Shown: positions 33,912-43,489, counted from the stretch's first letter. The stretch: DNA of 64,000 bases from AV40 sp035568175 (GCA_035568175.1 DATMON010000004.1:439324-503323), one strand, 5' to 3'. Numbers and translations: made by a program. Notes: generated by a model from the letters alone, not told the origin.

Positions 33912-34592
33912 CTAGGTCGCTTCGAATCGATATCCGATTCCTGGCTCGGTTTTAATCAAGCAAGGCGTAGTTGGGTCGGCTTCGATCTTCTGCCGCAGAT
34001 GGGTAATATAAACGCGAAGATACTGCCGGTGTTCTTCCGACTTCGGACCCCAGATTTCGCGAAGGATATACCGGTGGGTGAGAACGCGGCCTGGATGCCT
34101 GACAAATAATCGAAGCAATGCGTATTCGGTCGCGGTGAGTTTGATTTCGCGATCGCTGCGTGTCACAACTCGCGCGGTAAGATCGACAATCAGATCGCCG
34201 CTCTTGAAAACGGAAATTTCCTCTTCCGGTCGCGTCTTGCGTTGAGCAGCCCGCAGACGCGCGAGTAATTCCGGCGTGCTAAAGGGTTTGGTCACATAAT
34301 CTTCGGCGCCGGCATCAAGTGCGCCGACTTTGCCCGCTTCATCGTCGCGCACGGAGAGCACAAGCACGGGGGCTTCGCTCCATTCGCGCAAACGCTTCAA
34401 GACCTCGAGACCCTCCATATCCGGGAGACCAAGATCCAGCAGGATAATAGCGGGCTTGCGATTTGCGATTTCGACTAGGCCCTGTTCGCCAGTCTCGGCC
34501 TCGTGCACCTGATAATTCTCGCTTTCCAGTGCCACCCGCAGGAGCCGGCGAATTTGCACTTCATCATCGATGACGAGCGCGACCGGTTTCAT
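33912..34592 (-). CDS. kdpE: response regulator KdpE
   Basis: A 226-residue OmpR-type regulator. Receiver domain with acidic pocket VIDDE, phosphorylation Asp53 in LLDLGLPDMEG and the conserved Lys in DYVTKPFSTPELLARL. The C-terminal winged helix includes LTATEYALLRLFVRHPGRVLTH and LRVYITHLRQKIE. KdpE activates kdp under potassium limitation or osmotic stress. It overlaps kdpD by ATGA. The iterated 10-mer at 34179 falls inside and is read Val-Asp-Leu. Confidence 0.95.
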   Translation of the reverse strand: MKPVALVIDDEVQIRRLLRVALESENYQVHEAETGEQGLVEIANRKPAIILLDLGLPDMEGLEVLKRLREWSEAPVLVLSVRDDEAGKVGALDAGAEDYVTKPFSTPELLARLRAAQRKTRPEEEISVFKSGDLIVDLTARVVTRSDREIKLTATEYALLRLFVRHPGRVLTHRYILREIWGPKSEEHRQYLRVYITHLRQKIEADPTTPCLIKTEPGIGYRFEAT

Positions 34593-37219
34593 GCGGTCGC
34601 TTCATTAGGCAATTGCATCGGTTCGCCAAGGGGCAGTCGAATCGAGAAGCGCGCGCCACGAATCTGTTCTCGATTTTGCGCGACAATCTGACCGGCGTGC
34701 GCTTCGACCAGTTGCCGTGCAATTGACAGGCCCAGACCGAGTCCGCCGGCTGGAGTACCGGGGCCGCGATAGAATTTTTCGAAGACCTTATTTTCTTCAC
34801 CGGGTGCGAGGCCAGGCCCGTGATCGGCCACGGAAAAAACAAGCATCGAGTCGTCGCGCGCTGCGCTCACTTCGATTGGTTGATCGCTAGTTCCATGACC
34901 TGCGGCATTGGACAACAATGCGCCTAACGCCTGTTCGATCAGATGCGCGTCCACAAAGATCGTGGGCAAGTTTTTCGCGATGATGATTTTGACGGATTGT
35001 TTCTTTAATCCGGCAAGGGCAACCGCTTCACTGACGAGCTCGCTCGGCTCGCACCATTCTCGCACCGGTTGCAGGAGCCCAGTTTCCAAGCGGGTGGCAT
35101 CGAGCAAGTGATCGACCGTCCGGGTGAGACGCCGCACCGCTTGTTGAAGTTCAGCGCGATCCGGTTGCGGCTGTTGCAGTGCGGCGGAAATCGCCGCTAG
35201 CGGCGTTTTCAATTCGTGCGAAACCGAATCGAAGAGCGTCTTTTGAAGTTTCTGCGATTGACGCGAAATCTGCGCGGAGCGGCTTTCTTCCAACGCCCGC
35301 TCCTTATTCACGAAAAGTGCGAGTTGCGACGCAAAGGCGTCGAGCAACTCACGTTGTTCAATCGTTAGGGGCGAAGAGAGTCGAACGCTGAGCACGCCTT
35401 CGGCACGATCGCCGGTGACGAGCGGGACATGAAAACTCTCGGCATCGGGAAGCGTGTCGGTTGATTTTCCGGCGCTCTGTTTTTTCTGAAATGCCCATAT
35501 CGCGACGCTTTCGTCTTTGCTCGACGGGGAAAACGCGCTGGCCGGATGTTGCAACAGGCCGCTTTCATCGCACAGCCAAACGGCGGCGTCGGCTTGAAAT
35601 GAATTTTTGATCGACAACAAAAATTTCGGCAATGCTTCGTCCAAGTCGCGGCTGGCGGCGAGTGCGCGGGTTAAACGGTAAAGAGCGGTGGCGCGCTCCT
35701 CCCGGCGGCGCTCCGATTGCTCACGCGCGCGCAACTGGGTAGCAAGATTGCCGACGACGAGCGCGATAACGAAGTAGGCGCAAAACATCATCAGGTCCTG
35801 AAACTGGCCGATGTAAAAAGTGAACCGCGGCGGAACAAACAGAAAATTCCAAAGCAGCGCGCTAAGGGCGGCCAGGAACAGCGTCGGCCATCGTCGCAAA
35901 CGCGTGCCCGCGAGCACGACCGCCAGCAAATAGAACAATGCAACCGCGGAATAACCCGTATAGGAAAAGATCGGCAGCGACAACACGGTAACAGCTGCGG
36001 CGATTATCAGTGCGATGCCAAAGTCGCGCCACGATGTGCGCGCCAAGCGCTGCTCAATCGTTTCGCGTTGCGGCCGCGAAGACTCCTCTGATGGAATCAT
36101 GTGAATGTCGATGTTGCCACTGTGGCGGATCAGCCAGCGCAGAGGATCGCGTTTCCAAAAACCCGACCATCGAGCGCCGAGCGGCTTGCCAATCACAATC
36201 TGAGTAACGTTGTGTTGGCGCGCGACGCGCAAAAGCGTTTCGCCAACATCGTGACCGGGCGTTGAGATCACTTCAGCGCCGAGCTGTCGCGCCAGTCCCA
36301 GATAACGCGTCAGCCGCGCTTGTTCTTCCGGTGAGAGGGCGCGCGGTTTTTCGATGTTCGCCACAATCCACGCTGCTTCCATCGACGCCGCCAGACGCCG
36401 GGTATAACGAATCAGTCTTTCCGAATACGGACTGGCGCTGACCGCGACCAGCAATCGGTCACCGCTCTTCCACGGACCGGGAATTCTTTCTTCCGACATG
36501 ATCTCGCGCAAATTGCGATCGACATGTTCGGCGACGAGACGCAGCGCCATTTCGCGCAAGGCGGTGAGATTACTTTCGCGAAAGAAATTCTTCGCGGCCC
36601 AATCGGCTTTTTCACCGAGGTAAACTTTCCCCTCGGCCAGTCGCATCCGCAACTGTTCCGGCGTTAGATCGACAAGAACCATCTCGTCTCCGAGATCGAG
36701 CACGGAATCGGGCACGGTTTCATGAACCGAAATGCCGCTGATTTGCCTGACAACGTCGCTGCGACTGGCGACATGTTGAACGTTTAACGTTGTATAAACG
36801 TCAATGCCGGCATCGAGCAGCTCGAGAACATCCTGGTAACGTTTCGGGTGCCGTGAACCAGGCGCGTTCGTATGTGCCAGCTCATCCACCACCGCGAGTC
36901 CAGGATGCCATGCGAGAATTGCGTCGAGATCCATCTCATTCAGCTTGGTGCCCCGATATTCAAGCTGCGTGCGGGGCATGATCGGCAAACCTTCGAGCAA
37001 TGCTTCAGTCTCCTTGCGGCCGTGCGTTTCAACAATACCGACAACAACCTCACAGCCTTCCGTCTGTTTTTCACGCGCTGCCTGCAGCATGGCGTAGGTT
37101 TTTCCCACGCCGGGGCACATGCCGAAAAAAATCTTCAGCTTGCCGCGAGCAGACTCCGTCTCTTCGCGCTTCAATTGCGCGAGCAGCGCATCCGGATCAG
37201 GCCGTTCGGCCTCGCTCAT
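34589..37219 (-). CDS. kdpD: sensor histidine kinase KdpD
   Basis: An 876-residue sensor with the full KdpD layout: the N-terminal KdpD domain with Walker A GMCPGVGKT (33-41) and VVDELAHTNAPGSRHPKR, a Usp domain (LLVAVSASPYSERLIRY), four closely spaced helices (DUF4118 type), a GAF-like segment, then the kinase with His near residue 667 (SVSHELKTPLAAI) and ATP-binding DHGPGLAPGEENKVFEKF and GLGLGLSIARQLV. It senses low potassium and phosphorylates KdpE. ATG at 37219 was chosen over a TTG two codons upstream. It follows the porin gene by 31 bases. Confidence 0.95.
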   Translation of the reverse strand: MSEAERPDPDALLAQLKREETESARGKLKIFFGMCPGVGKTYAMLQAAREKQTEGCEVVVGIVETHGRKETEALLEGLPIMPRTQLEYRGTKLNEMDLDAILAWHPGLAVVDELAHTNAPGSRHPKRYQDVLELLDAGIDVYTTLNVQHVASRSDVVRQISGISVHETVPDSVLDLGDEMVLVDLTPEQLRMRLAEGKVYLGEKADWAAKNFFRESNLTALREMALRLVAEHVDRNLREIMSEERIPGPWKSGDRLLVAVSASPYSERLIRYTRRLAASMEAAWIVANIEKPRALSPEEQARLTRYLGLARQLGAEVISTPGHDVGETLLRVARQHNVTQIVIGKPLGARWSGFWKRDPLRWLIRHSGNIDIHMIPSEESSRPQRETIEQRLARTSWRDFGIALIIAAAVTVLSLPIFSYTGYSAVALFYLLAVVLAGTRLRRWPTLFLAALSALLWNFLFVPPRFTFYIGQFQDLMMFCAYFVIALVVGNLATQLRAREQSERRREERATALYRLTRALAASRDLDEALPKFLLSIKNSFQADAAVWLCDESGLLQHPASAFSPSSKDESVAIWAFQKKQSAGKSTDTLPDAESFHVPLVTGDRAEGVLSVRLSSPLTIEQRELLDAFASQLALFVNKERALEESRSAQISRQSQKLQKTLFDSVSHELKTPLAAISAALQQPQPDRAELQQAVRRLTRTVDHLLDATRLETGLLQPVREWCEPSELVSEAVALAGLKKQSVKIIIAKNLPTIFVDAHLIEQALGALLSNAAGHGTSDQPIEVSAARDDSMLVFSVADHGPGLAPGEENKVFEKFYRGPGTPAGGLGLGLSIARQLVEAHAGQIVAQNREQIRGARFSIRLPLGEPMQLPNEATA

Positions 37220-37250
37220 GGACAAACTCTACGCCGGCGAAGTAATCCGT

Positions 37251-38804
37251 TCAAAAGTGATAGATTACGTCGGTAATGAAGGCGAACTGACTGCGATCTG
37301 TCCCGTTGTTGTATGCGGGCACGTCGTAGGAATGATCGAAACGCAGCTCCGGGCGAATGGTGATAAGTTTGTCCGGCCACCAGGTAATACCGATGGAGTG
37401 TTCGGTGTACTGCGTAGCAAATCCCGTGCGGCTGCCAACTTTGTCTTTAAAATACTCATTTCGAACGGTGAAGAACGCGTCGCTAGAGATTCGGAACATT
37501 GTGTAATTGAGAATCGCCCACTCCGGCGCATAACCATTCCGTACCGGGAACGATCCGTTTTGGAACGGCACTTCCTTTGTCGGGTGATCTATTGCGTCTT
37601 CCATGAACATGTACCAGGCCTCGGTCGTGCTATAAATCTTGTCGTTAAACTTGTGTGTCCACGTCCCGACGTATTGTTGTAGGTTGTTGTAGCCAAATTT
37701 CGCGTTGTTGAAACTATTGGCTCCCGCATAAATCGAATCCATTTGGTTAGGCGCGGTCCATTGAACCATCACCGTGCCGGTCGGCTGGCGCCCTGGATCT
37801 TTTTGCCAAATCGCAACGTCAGTGCCGTCGTCTATGCCGGCCTGGATCGTCCATTGATCGTTAATCTTGGTGGTCGTAAAAATTCCTTCGTGGCAGTAGT
37901 CGTCGAAGCCGTAAAGGAGCGAGTGACTGGCCATGAGATTGTTCGGCGCGAGCTGCGCTTCGATGTCCGGCTCCGAAATGATGCGCCCGATGCGAATGTT
38001 CATACCTTGGAAAATCTGCGGAACGTAAATATCGAGATAAATCATCGGCATGTCGAAGCCGGCATAGCTGTTGTGCTTTAACAATTGATCGCTGAAAAAC
38101 CCGTAGGTTGTGGTGAAGCGATAATCGAGCCCGTAGAGAGCCGAGATTCGGAAACCCCAATCAATGTGGTCGGTCTGGTTTTCGTCCGGCAGGCGCTCGA
38201 GGTAGAGGACGATCTGGTTCAGTTCCATTCGGTTCGACCGCAAATCGTAAATCAGGGGAAAGTTCGCATTCTGTCCTCTGGAAGTGTTATGCGAGGTGCT
38301 GATGTTGCCTGAAAAATTCACCCAACCGTAGAGTTGTATTTTACTTTGCTTCCAGGCGTCGCCATTCGGCCCTTCGTAGAGCGCCTGCATCAACGGGTAA
38401 GGCGGAAGCTCGCCCGGATCGCCAATAATCGTGCTTCCGCCGATTTGCCAATCGCTCGCTGGAAACGGCGGCGAGTCGAACGGCGCGGGCGGGATGCGGC
38501 GCGGCGTCGGGGTCGAACCGGGTTCTGGCGGCGTGTACGCCGGAGTTCCCAATTGTTCGAGCATCGCTTCATCCAAACGTTTCCAAAATGGCTCACGCAT
38601 TCTGCGGGCAATTTTTTCGGCCTTCTCTTGTTCCTCTTTCGATTTGGCCTGGGATTCGGCTTTTGCTTTGGATTTCCCCTTCGCTGCTTTCGCCTTGGAT
38701 TGAAGCGCGGTGTTGGTCGCCTCTTGCGCACGGACGACGGAGACGCCGAATACGAGTACCGCCAACAACAGCATCACGTTCCTCAGACATCTATTTGTGT
38801 TCAA
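37251..38804 (-). CDS. outer-membrane beta-barrel porin (BBP2/OmpL-like) within the kdp operon
   Basis: A 517-residue outer-membrane protein starting at TTG, preceded at 5 bases by AAGGAG. The signal peptide ends near VVRAQE, followed by a Lys/Ala/Glu-rich helical stretch (about 35-75), a Pro-rich linker and a C-terminal barrel of about 370 residues rich in alternating aromatic strands, starting QLYGWVNFSGNIS and ending in Phe (DVIYHF), the barrel-assembly signal. It resembles the putative beta-barrel porin-2 group. It sits between kdpC and kdpD, so it probably gives K+ a route through the outer membrane when Kdp is induced. Substrate is inferred from context only. Confidence 0.75.
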   Translation of the reverse strand: MNTNRCLRNVMLLLAVLVFGVSVVRAQEATNTALQSKAKAAKGKSKAKAESQAKSKEEQEKAEKIARRMREPFWKRLDEAMLEQLGTPAYTPPEPGSTPTPRRIPPAPFDSPPFPASDWQIGGSTIIGDPGELPPYPLMQALYEGPNGDAWKQSKIQLYGWVNFSGNISTSHNTSRGQNANFPLIYDLRSNRMELNQIVLYLERLPDENQTDHIDWGFRISALYGLDYRFTTTYGFFSDQLLKHNSYAGFDMPMIYLDIYVPQIFQGMNIRIGRIISEPDIEAQLAPNNLMASHSLLYGFDDYCHEGIFTTTKINDQWTIQAGIDDGTDVAIWQKDPGRQPTGTVMVQWTAPNQMDSIYAGANSFNNAKFGYNNLQQYVGTWTHKFNDKIYSTTEAWYMFMEDAIDHPTKEVPFQNGSFPVRNGYAPEWAILNYTMFRISSDAFFTVRNEYFKDKVGSRTGFATQYTEHSIGITWWPDKLITIRPELRFDHSYDVPAYNNGTDRSQFAFITDVIYHF

Positions 38805-38835
38805 TTTTGCTCCTTGGCTGATTTAAATCACTGCT

Positions 38836-39375
38836 TTATCGAAGTTGATCAAGGGCCTGGTTGAGGCGCAGAACGTTGACGCGCCGTTCGCCGAGAAATC
38901 CAAATTGCGGCTGCTCGGTCACCCGATCGACCAGCGCGGAAATTTGTTGAATCGACATCTTACGCGCCTCGGCGACGCGCGGGATCTGCGAACGCGCCGC
39001 CTCCGGCGAAATGTGCGGATCGAGTCCGCTACCAGATGCGGTCAACAAATCAACCGGAGCATCGTTTCCAAATTTTTCCCTGCGCTCGTCGATCGATTTC
39101 TTCAAATCCGCACTCGTCGGACCTTTGTTGCTCGCTCCGGAAGCGACGGTGGCATAATCGGCGCTGGAGGGCCGTGGCCAGAAATAGCGCGGCGATTCGA
39201 ACTTTTGCGCGAGTAGATCAGAGCCGATGAATCTACCGTTCACAACGATTCTTGAACCGTTTGCTTGCTTGGGAAATAGGAGCTGCGCGATTCCAGTCAT
39301 TACCAGGGGGTAGAGAATGCCCGTCAGCAAGGTAAGTACTATATAGATGCGCAGCGATTGAACGATTGTTTTCAT
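38836..39375 (-). CDS. kdpC: potassium-transporting ATPase subunit C
   Basis: A 179-residue bitopic protein: one N-terminal helix (LRIYIVLTLLTGILYPLVMTGIAQLLF) and a periplasmic domain with the KdpC blocks FESPRYFWPRPSSADY, SGASNKGPTS, LLTASGSGLDPHISPEAA and the LVDRVTEQPQFGFLGERRVNVLRLN end. KdpC stabilises the KdpA-KdpB complex. The ATG overlaps the stop of the small ORF by ATGA. An upstream extension of the frame would add 14 residues without a signal and was rejected. Confidence 0.95.
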   Translation of the reverse strand: MKTIVQSLRIYIVLTLLTGILYPLVMTGIAQLLFPKQANGSRIVVNGRFIGSDLLAQKFESPRYFWPRPSSADYATVASGASNKGPTSADLKKSIDERREKFGNDAPVDLLTASGSGLDPHISPEAARSQIPRVAEARKMSIQQISALVDRVTEQPQFGFLGERRVNVLRLNQALDQLR

Positions 39376-39572
39376 GGGCGTTCCTTTGGTTCCCAGAGCG
39401 GATTTGCCAGAAACCACGTCCAGAATGGGTAAGAGTCCGCCCCGTTCCGCTCACTCGGAGAAATCTTGATGGGCGCAGCTGAATCAGGAAGGCTAGCCAG
39501 ACAATCGGACAGGCGCCCGCTGAAATCTTCGACTCGCGCAATTGGAACAAAGATGAACACGATCGTTTTCAT
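39372..39572 (-). CDS. small unknown protein translationally coupled between kdpB and kdpC
   Basis: A 66-residue frame starting 3 bases after the kdpB stop and ending in an ATGA overlap with kdpC, so it fits the operon exactly on both sides. It begins with a hydrophobic stretch MKTIVFIFVPIA, then a polar region with ERNGADSYPFW and a Trp/Pro-rich end. It is not KdpF-like, since KdpF is about 29 residues and almost wholly one helix. It could be a new small Kdp subunit or regulator, or a remnant. Function unknown. Confidence 0.6.
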   Translation of the reverse strand: MKTIVFIFVPIARVEDFSGRLSDCLASLPDSAAPIKISPSERNGADSYPFWTWFLANPLWEPKERP

Positions 39573-39575
39573 TGG

Positions 39576-41657
39576 TTAAGCCAGATGCAGTGCCACGAGT
39601 GCGAGATCGATTAACTTGATCCCGATGAACGGGGCAATCAGTCCGCCGACGCCGTAAATCAGAAGATTGCGAACCAGAATCTGGGCCGCGCCAACTGCGC
39701 GATATTTCACGCCGGCGAGGGCGAGCGGAATGAGTGCGACGATGATCAGCGCATTGAAAATGACCGCGCTCAGGATTGCGCTCTCGGGAGAATGCAACTG
39801 CATGATGTTGAGCGCGGCTAACGGGCCAGCCTGCGCGCCTTCAGCCAGATAAAGCGATCCGAACATCGCGGGCAAAATGGCAAAATATTTTGCGACATCA
39901 TTGGCAATACTGAATGTCGTGAGCGCGCCGCGCGTCATTAGAAGTTGCTTACCGATCTCGACAACTTGAATAAGCTTCGTCGGATTACTGTCGAGATCGA
40001 CCATGTTGCCGGCTTCGCGCGCGGCTTGGGTGCCCGTGTTCATTGCCACGCCGACGTCGGCCTGCGCGAGCGCCGGCGCGTCGTTCGTTCCGTCGCCCGT
40101 CATCGCGATGAGGCGGCCTTCCGCCTGCTCCGCGCGAATGCGCTTGAGTTTGTCCTCCGGTGTCGCTTGCGCCATGAAATCGTCCACGCCCGATTCGGCG
40201 GCGATCGCGCCAGCAGTGAGCGGATTGTCACCCGTAATCATGACGGTCCGTATGCCCATCTTGCGCAGTTGGGCGAAGCGTTCCTTGATTCCGCCTTTGA
40301 CGATGTCCTTGAGCTCGATAACGCCGAGCGCTTGTCGATCTTCGGCAACGACAAGCGGTGTTGCGCCGCGCCGCGAAATCTCATCGACGGTCTTAGCGAC
40401 AGCCTGCGGAAACGCGCCGCCATTTGATTCCACAAAACTCTGAATCGATTGCGCCGCGCCTTTGCGAATGCTGATCGTCGCTTGCGTTCCGTTCGCGTGC
40501 AGGTCGATCCCGCTCATTCGCGTTTGCGCCGTGAATGGAACGAACGTCGCCTCCAGCTCGTGCATCTCTCGCGCGCGCAGACCGAATTTTTCTTTCGCGA
40601 GCACAACGATACTCCGTCCTTCCGGCGTTTCATCGGCCAGAGAGCCGAGTTGCGACGCGCCCGCGAGATAACCCTCTTCAACACCGGGCGCGACGTGGAA
40701 CGCGACCGCCATCCGATTGCCCATCGTGATTGTGCCGGTTTTATCGAGCAGCAGAACGTCGATATCGCCGGCCGCTTCGACTGCGCGACCGCTGGTGGCG
40801 AGGACGTTTTGCCTCACGAGCCGATCGATTCCGCTGATACCGATAGCGCTGAGCAGTCCGCCGATCGTTGTCGGAATCAAACAAACGAGCAGCGAAACCA
40901 AAACGGGAACGCTGACGTTGACCGCATTTTGCTGACCGGCTGCATTTTCGCTGTAATGCGCGAAAGCCGGGAGCGTGAAGACGGCGAGAATGAAAAGCGC
41001 GGTCAAGCTGACCAGCAGAATGCTGAGCGCGATTTCGTTCGGTGTTTTCTGCCGGCGCGCGCCTTCGACCAGCGCGATCATACGATCGATAAAAGTGTTT
41101 CCTTGCTCACTGGTGATACGGATCACGATGCGGTCGCTCAGGACGCGCGTTCCGCCGGTCACGGCGCTGCGGTCGCCGCCGCTCTCGCGAATGACCGGAG
41201 CCGATTCACCGGTGATAGCAGATTCATCGACGCTGGCGATTCCCTCAATGACCTCGCCGTCCCCGGGAATGAGATCGTTAGCTTCGCAAACGACAACGTC
41301 ACCTTTCTTTAATGCGCTGGCGGGAATTTTCTCCTCGCGGCCATTTTGCAACCGACGCGCCATGGTGGTCGTGCGCATTCGACGCAACGCTTCGGCTTGC
41401 GCTTTGCCCCGGCCTTCGGCCATCGCTTCCGCAAAATTCGCAAAGAGCAATGTGAACCAGAGCCAGAGCGTGATTTGAAAATTAAAACTGCTGAAGTGAA
41501 AGATCGTGATTGCGGAAGTCCAGATCGCGCCGATCAGGACAACGAACATGACCGGGCTCCGCCACTGCACCCGTGGATTGAGCTTCTTGAAAGAGTCCCA
41601 AATTGCGGGCCGGATCAACGACGGATCGAAGATGGAGGATGTCGATCTTGCACTCAT
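39576..41657 (-). CDS. kdpB: potassium-transporting P-type ATPase subunit B
   Basis: A 693-residue P-type ATPase. Motifs: actuator ITGESAPVIRESGG, phosphorylation site DKTGT near residue 304 (LLLDKTGTITMGNR), nucleotide-binding KGAAQSI region, hinge MTGDGTNDAPALAQADVGVAMNTG and about seven helices. It couples ATP hydrolysis to K+ movement through KdpA. MSARSTSSIF was taken as start, overlapping none of kdpA (one base between). The frame is open further upstream into kdpA. It carries iterated 10-mers at 40333 and 41640, the latter at codons 2-5. Confidence 0.95.
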   Translation of the reverse strand: MSARSTSSIFDPSLIRPAIWDSFKKLNPRVQWRSPVMFVVLIGAIWTSAITIFHFSSFNFQITLWLWFTLLFANFAEAMAEGRGKAQAEALRRMRTTTMARRLQNGREEKIPASALKKGDVVVCEANDLIPGDGEVIEGIASVDESAITGESAPVIRESGGDRSAVTGGTRVLSDRIVIRITSEQGNTFIDRMIALVEGARRQKTPNEIALSILLVSLTALFILAVFTLPAFAHYSENAAGQQNAVNVSVPVLVSLLVCLIPTTIGGLLSAIGISGIDRLVRQNVLATSGRAVEAAGDIDVLLLDKTGTITMGNRMAVAFHVAPGVEEGYLAGASQLGSLADETPEGRSIVVLAKEKFGLRAREMHELEATFVPFTAQTRMSGIDLHANGTQATISIRKGAAQSIQSFVESNGGAFPQAVAKTVDEISRRGATPLVVAEDRQALGVIELKDIVKGGIKERFAQLRKMGIRTVMITGDNPLTAGAIAAESGVDDFMAQATPEDKLKRIRAEQAEGRLIAMTGDGTNDAPALAQADVGVAMNTGTQAAREAGNMVDLDSNPTKLIQVVEIGKQLLMTRGALTTFSIANDVAKYFAILPAMFGSLYLAEGAQAGPLAALNIMQLHSPESAILSAVIFNALIIVALIPLALAGVKYRAVGAAQILVRNLLIYGVGGLIAPFIGIKLIDLALVALHLA

Positions 41658-41658
41658 A

Positions 41659-43353
41659 TTAGAACGTCCGCCCGGCTTGCATGAGGAAATGCTCGACGAC
41701 CGGACCGAGCGAAAGGACCGGGAAAAATGTAAGCGCACCGACGATCAAGACGATCGAGATCAGAAGAATGGTGAAGACCGCGCCGTTGGTCGGAAAAGTC
41801 CCGCTCGACGGCGGTGCCGTTTTCTTTTGCGCAAGGCTCCCGGCGATGGCGAGCACCGGCACGATGATGGCGAAGCGACCAACGAACATGTTGATCGCCA
41901 ACATGTAGTTGTACCAATCCGTGTTGGCGTTGATGCCGGCGAAGGCGCTGCCATTATTTGCCGCCGCTGAAGTGAACGCGTAAACAACTTCGCTCAGTCC
42001 GTGCGGACCGCCGTTGTTCAGACTTTTGAGCGCCTCGGGATACAACATGGTCAACGCGCTTCCGCAGAGAATCACTACGGGGGACGCGAGAACGGCTATG
42101 ACCGCCCAGGTCACTTCTCGCGCTTCGATTTTTTTTCCGAGATATTCCGGCGTGCGACCGACCATCAATCCGGCGATAAAAACGGTAAGCAGAACGAACA
42201 TGAGCATTCCGTAGAACCCCGCGCCGACTCCACCGAAGATTACTTCGCCGAGCATCATGTTGATGAACGGAACCAAACCGCCGAGCGGAGTGAGACTGTC
42301 GTGCATCATATTTACTGCGCCGCAGGACGCATCGGTCGTAACGGTGGCGAAGAGGGCGGAGTTAAATTGCCCGAAGCGGACTTCCTTTCCTTCCAATGAT
42401 GGCGTTGCCAGGCCAAGCGCATGGTTTGGTTGCAGCTCGGCCCACCAAAGGGTCGCGAAGCCGGCGAGAAACAGTGCGAACATGGCCGCCCAGATCGCCC
42501 ACCCCTGGCGGCGATCTTTCGCCATCAGGCCAAACATGTAAACAAGCGCAGAGCCGAGCCAAAAGATGACAAAGACTTCAATGAAGTTGCTCAGCGCTGT
42601 TGGATTTTCGAACGGGTGCGCGCTGTTTTGGCCAAAAAATCCGCCGCCATTTGTCCCGAGCTGTTTGATTGCGATCTGCGACGCGACCGGCCCAAGCGGA
42701 ATTTGCTGGGACGCGCCTTCGAGGGTCGTGGCGGTCGGATAGCCATCGAAGGTTTGCACGACGCCTTGTTGCGCGAGCACAACCGCGATCAAGATCGACA
42801 ACGGTAACAAAATGTAGAGCGTGCAACGCGTGAGATCGGCCCAAAAATTTCCGATCCCGTTCGCTTGTTTGCGCACCAGTCCACGTACCAGCGCCACCGC
42901 GACGGCGATACCCGTCGCCGCGCTCACGAAATTGTGCACCGCGAGCCCGGCCATTTGAGTGAAGTAACTCATCGTGTTCTCGCCGGAATAGGCCTGCCAG
43001 TTCGTGTTCGTCATGAAGCTCACGGCGGTGTTGAACGCGAGAGCGAATGGAACATTCGGCAAATGTTGCGGATTAAACGGAAGCCATTGCTGCGTCAGTT
43101 CCATCACCAGCAACACAGCGCCACCGGCGATGTTAAATATCAGCATCGCAATCGCGTACGCCTTCCAGGACATTTCCTTCGCTGGATCGACATCGGACAA
43201 TTTGTAGATCCAGCGCTCGATTGGTCCCAACAAGTGCGAAAGAAAATGATGCTCGCCTTCAAACACGCGCACCATGAAGCGTCCGAGCAGCGGCGTAATC
43301 GCAAGCAAGCCGCCGATGAACAAGGCCAACTGGCCGAAATCGCGCGCGTTCAC
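41659..43353 (-). CDS. kdpA: potassium-transporting ATPase subunit A (K+ channel-like)
   Basis: A 564-residue protein with ten helices and four selectivity-filter-like repeats: SFMTNTNWQAYSGE, KQLGTNGGGFFGQNSAHPFENP in outline, GAVNMMHDSLTPLGGLV and TSAAANNGSAFAGINANTDW. It binds and passes potassium at high affinity. Start is GTG (VNARDFGQLALF), matching the usual N-terminus of the family. It is the first gene of the kdp operon. The iterated 10-mer at 42791 is read Leu-Ser-Ile-Leu. Confidence 0.95.
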   Translation of the reverse strand: MNARDFGQLALFIGGLLAITPLLGRFMVRVFEGEHHFLSHLLGPIERWIYKLSDVDPAKEMSWKAYAIAMLIFNIAGGAVLLVMELTQQWLPFNPQHLPNVPFALAFNTAVSFMTNTNWQAYSGENTMSYFTQMAGLAVHNFVSAATGIAVAVALVRGLVRKQANGIGNFWADLTRCTLYILLPLSILIAVVLAQQGVVQTFDGYPTATTLEGASQQIPLGPVASQIAIKQLGTNGGGFFGQNSAHPFENPTALSNFIEVFVIFWLGSALVYMFGLMAKDRRQGWAIWAAMFALFLAGFATLWWAELQPNHALGLATPSLEGKEVRFGQFNSALFATVTTDASCGAVNMMHDSLTPLGGLVPFINMMLGEVIFGGVGAGFYGMLMFVLLTVFIAGLMVGRTPEYLGKKIEAREVTWAVIAVLASPVVILCGSALTMLYPEALKSLNNGGPHGLSEVVYAFTSAAANNGSAFAGINANTDWYNYMLAINMFVGRFAIIVPVLAIAGSLAQKKTAPPSSGTFPTNGAVFTILLISIVLIVGALTFFPVLSLGPVVEHFLMQAGRTF

Positions 43354-43401
43354 ATAATCAATCTCGCCGCAGGCGACGGGTCGCGTTAATTAAACTGAGG
43401 G

Positions 43402-43427
43402 TTTAACCTGTTAAAAATTCGTTAAAA
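43402..43427. promoter_or_regulatory. putative KdpE operator upstream of kdpA
   Basis: In the 136-base divergent gap, TTTAAC (43402-43407) and GTTAAA (43410-43415) form a dyad, and GTTAAAA occurs twice, 11 bases apart (43410-43416, 43421-43427). On the kdpA strand this is two TTTTAAC direct repeats one helical turn apart, as OmpR-type regulators prefer. Unproven. Confidence 0.4.
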
Positions 43428-43489
43428 GCCGGCGCTAAGAAAGCACTTGTCATCGGCGGAGTGCCCAATGAACAGTCTCCGCACGCCCA

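Noticed and set aside
39372..39572. Calling the small ORF kdpF
   Set aside because: KdpF is a single helix of about 29 residues usually before kdpA; this is 66 residues, largely polar, and lies between kdpB and kdpC.
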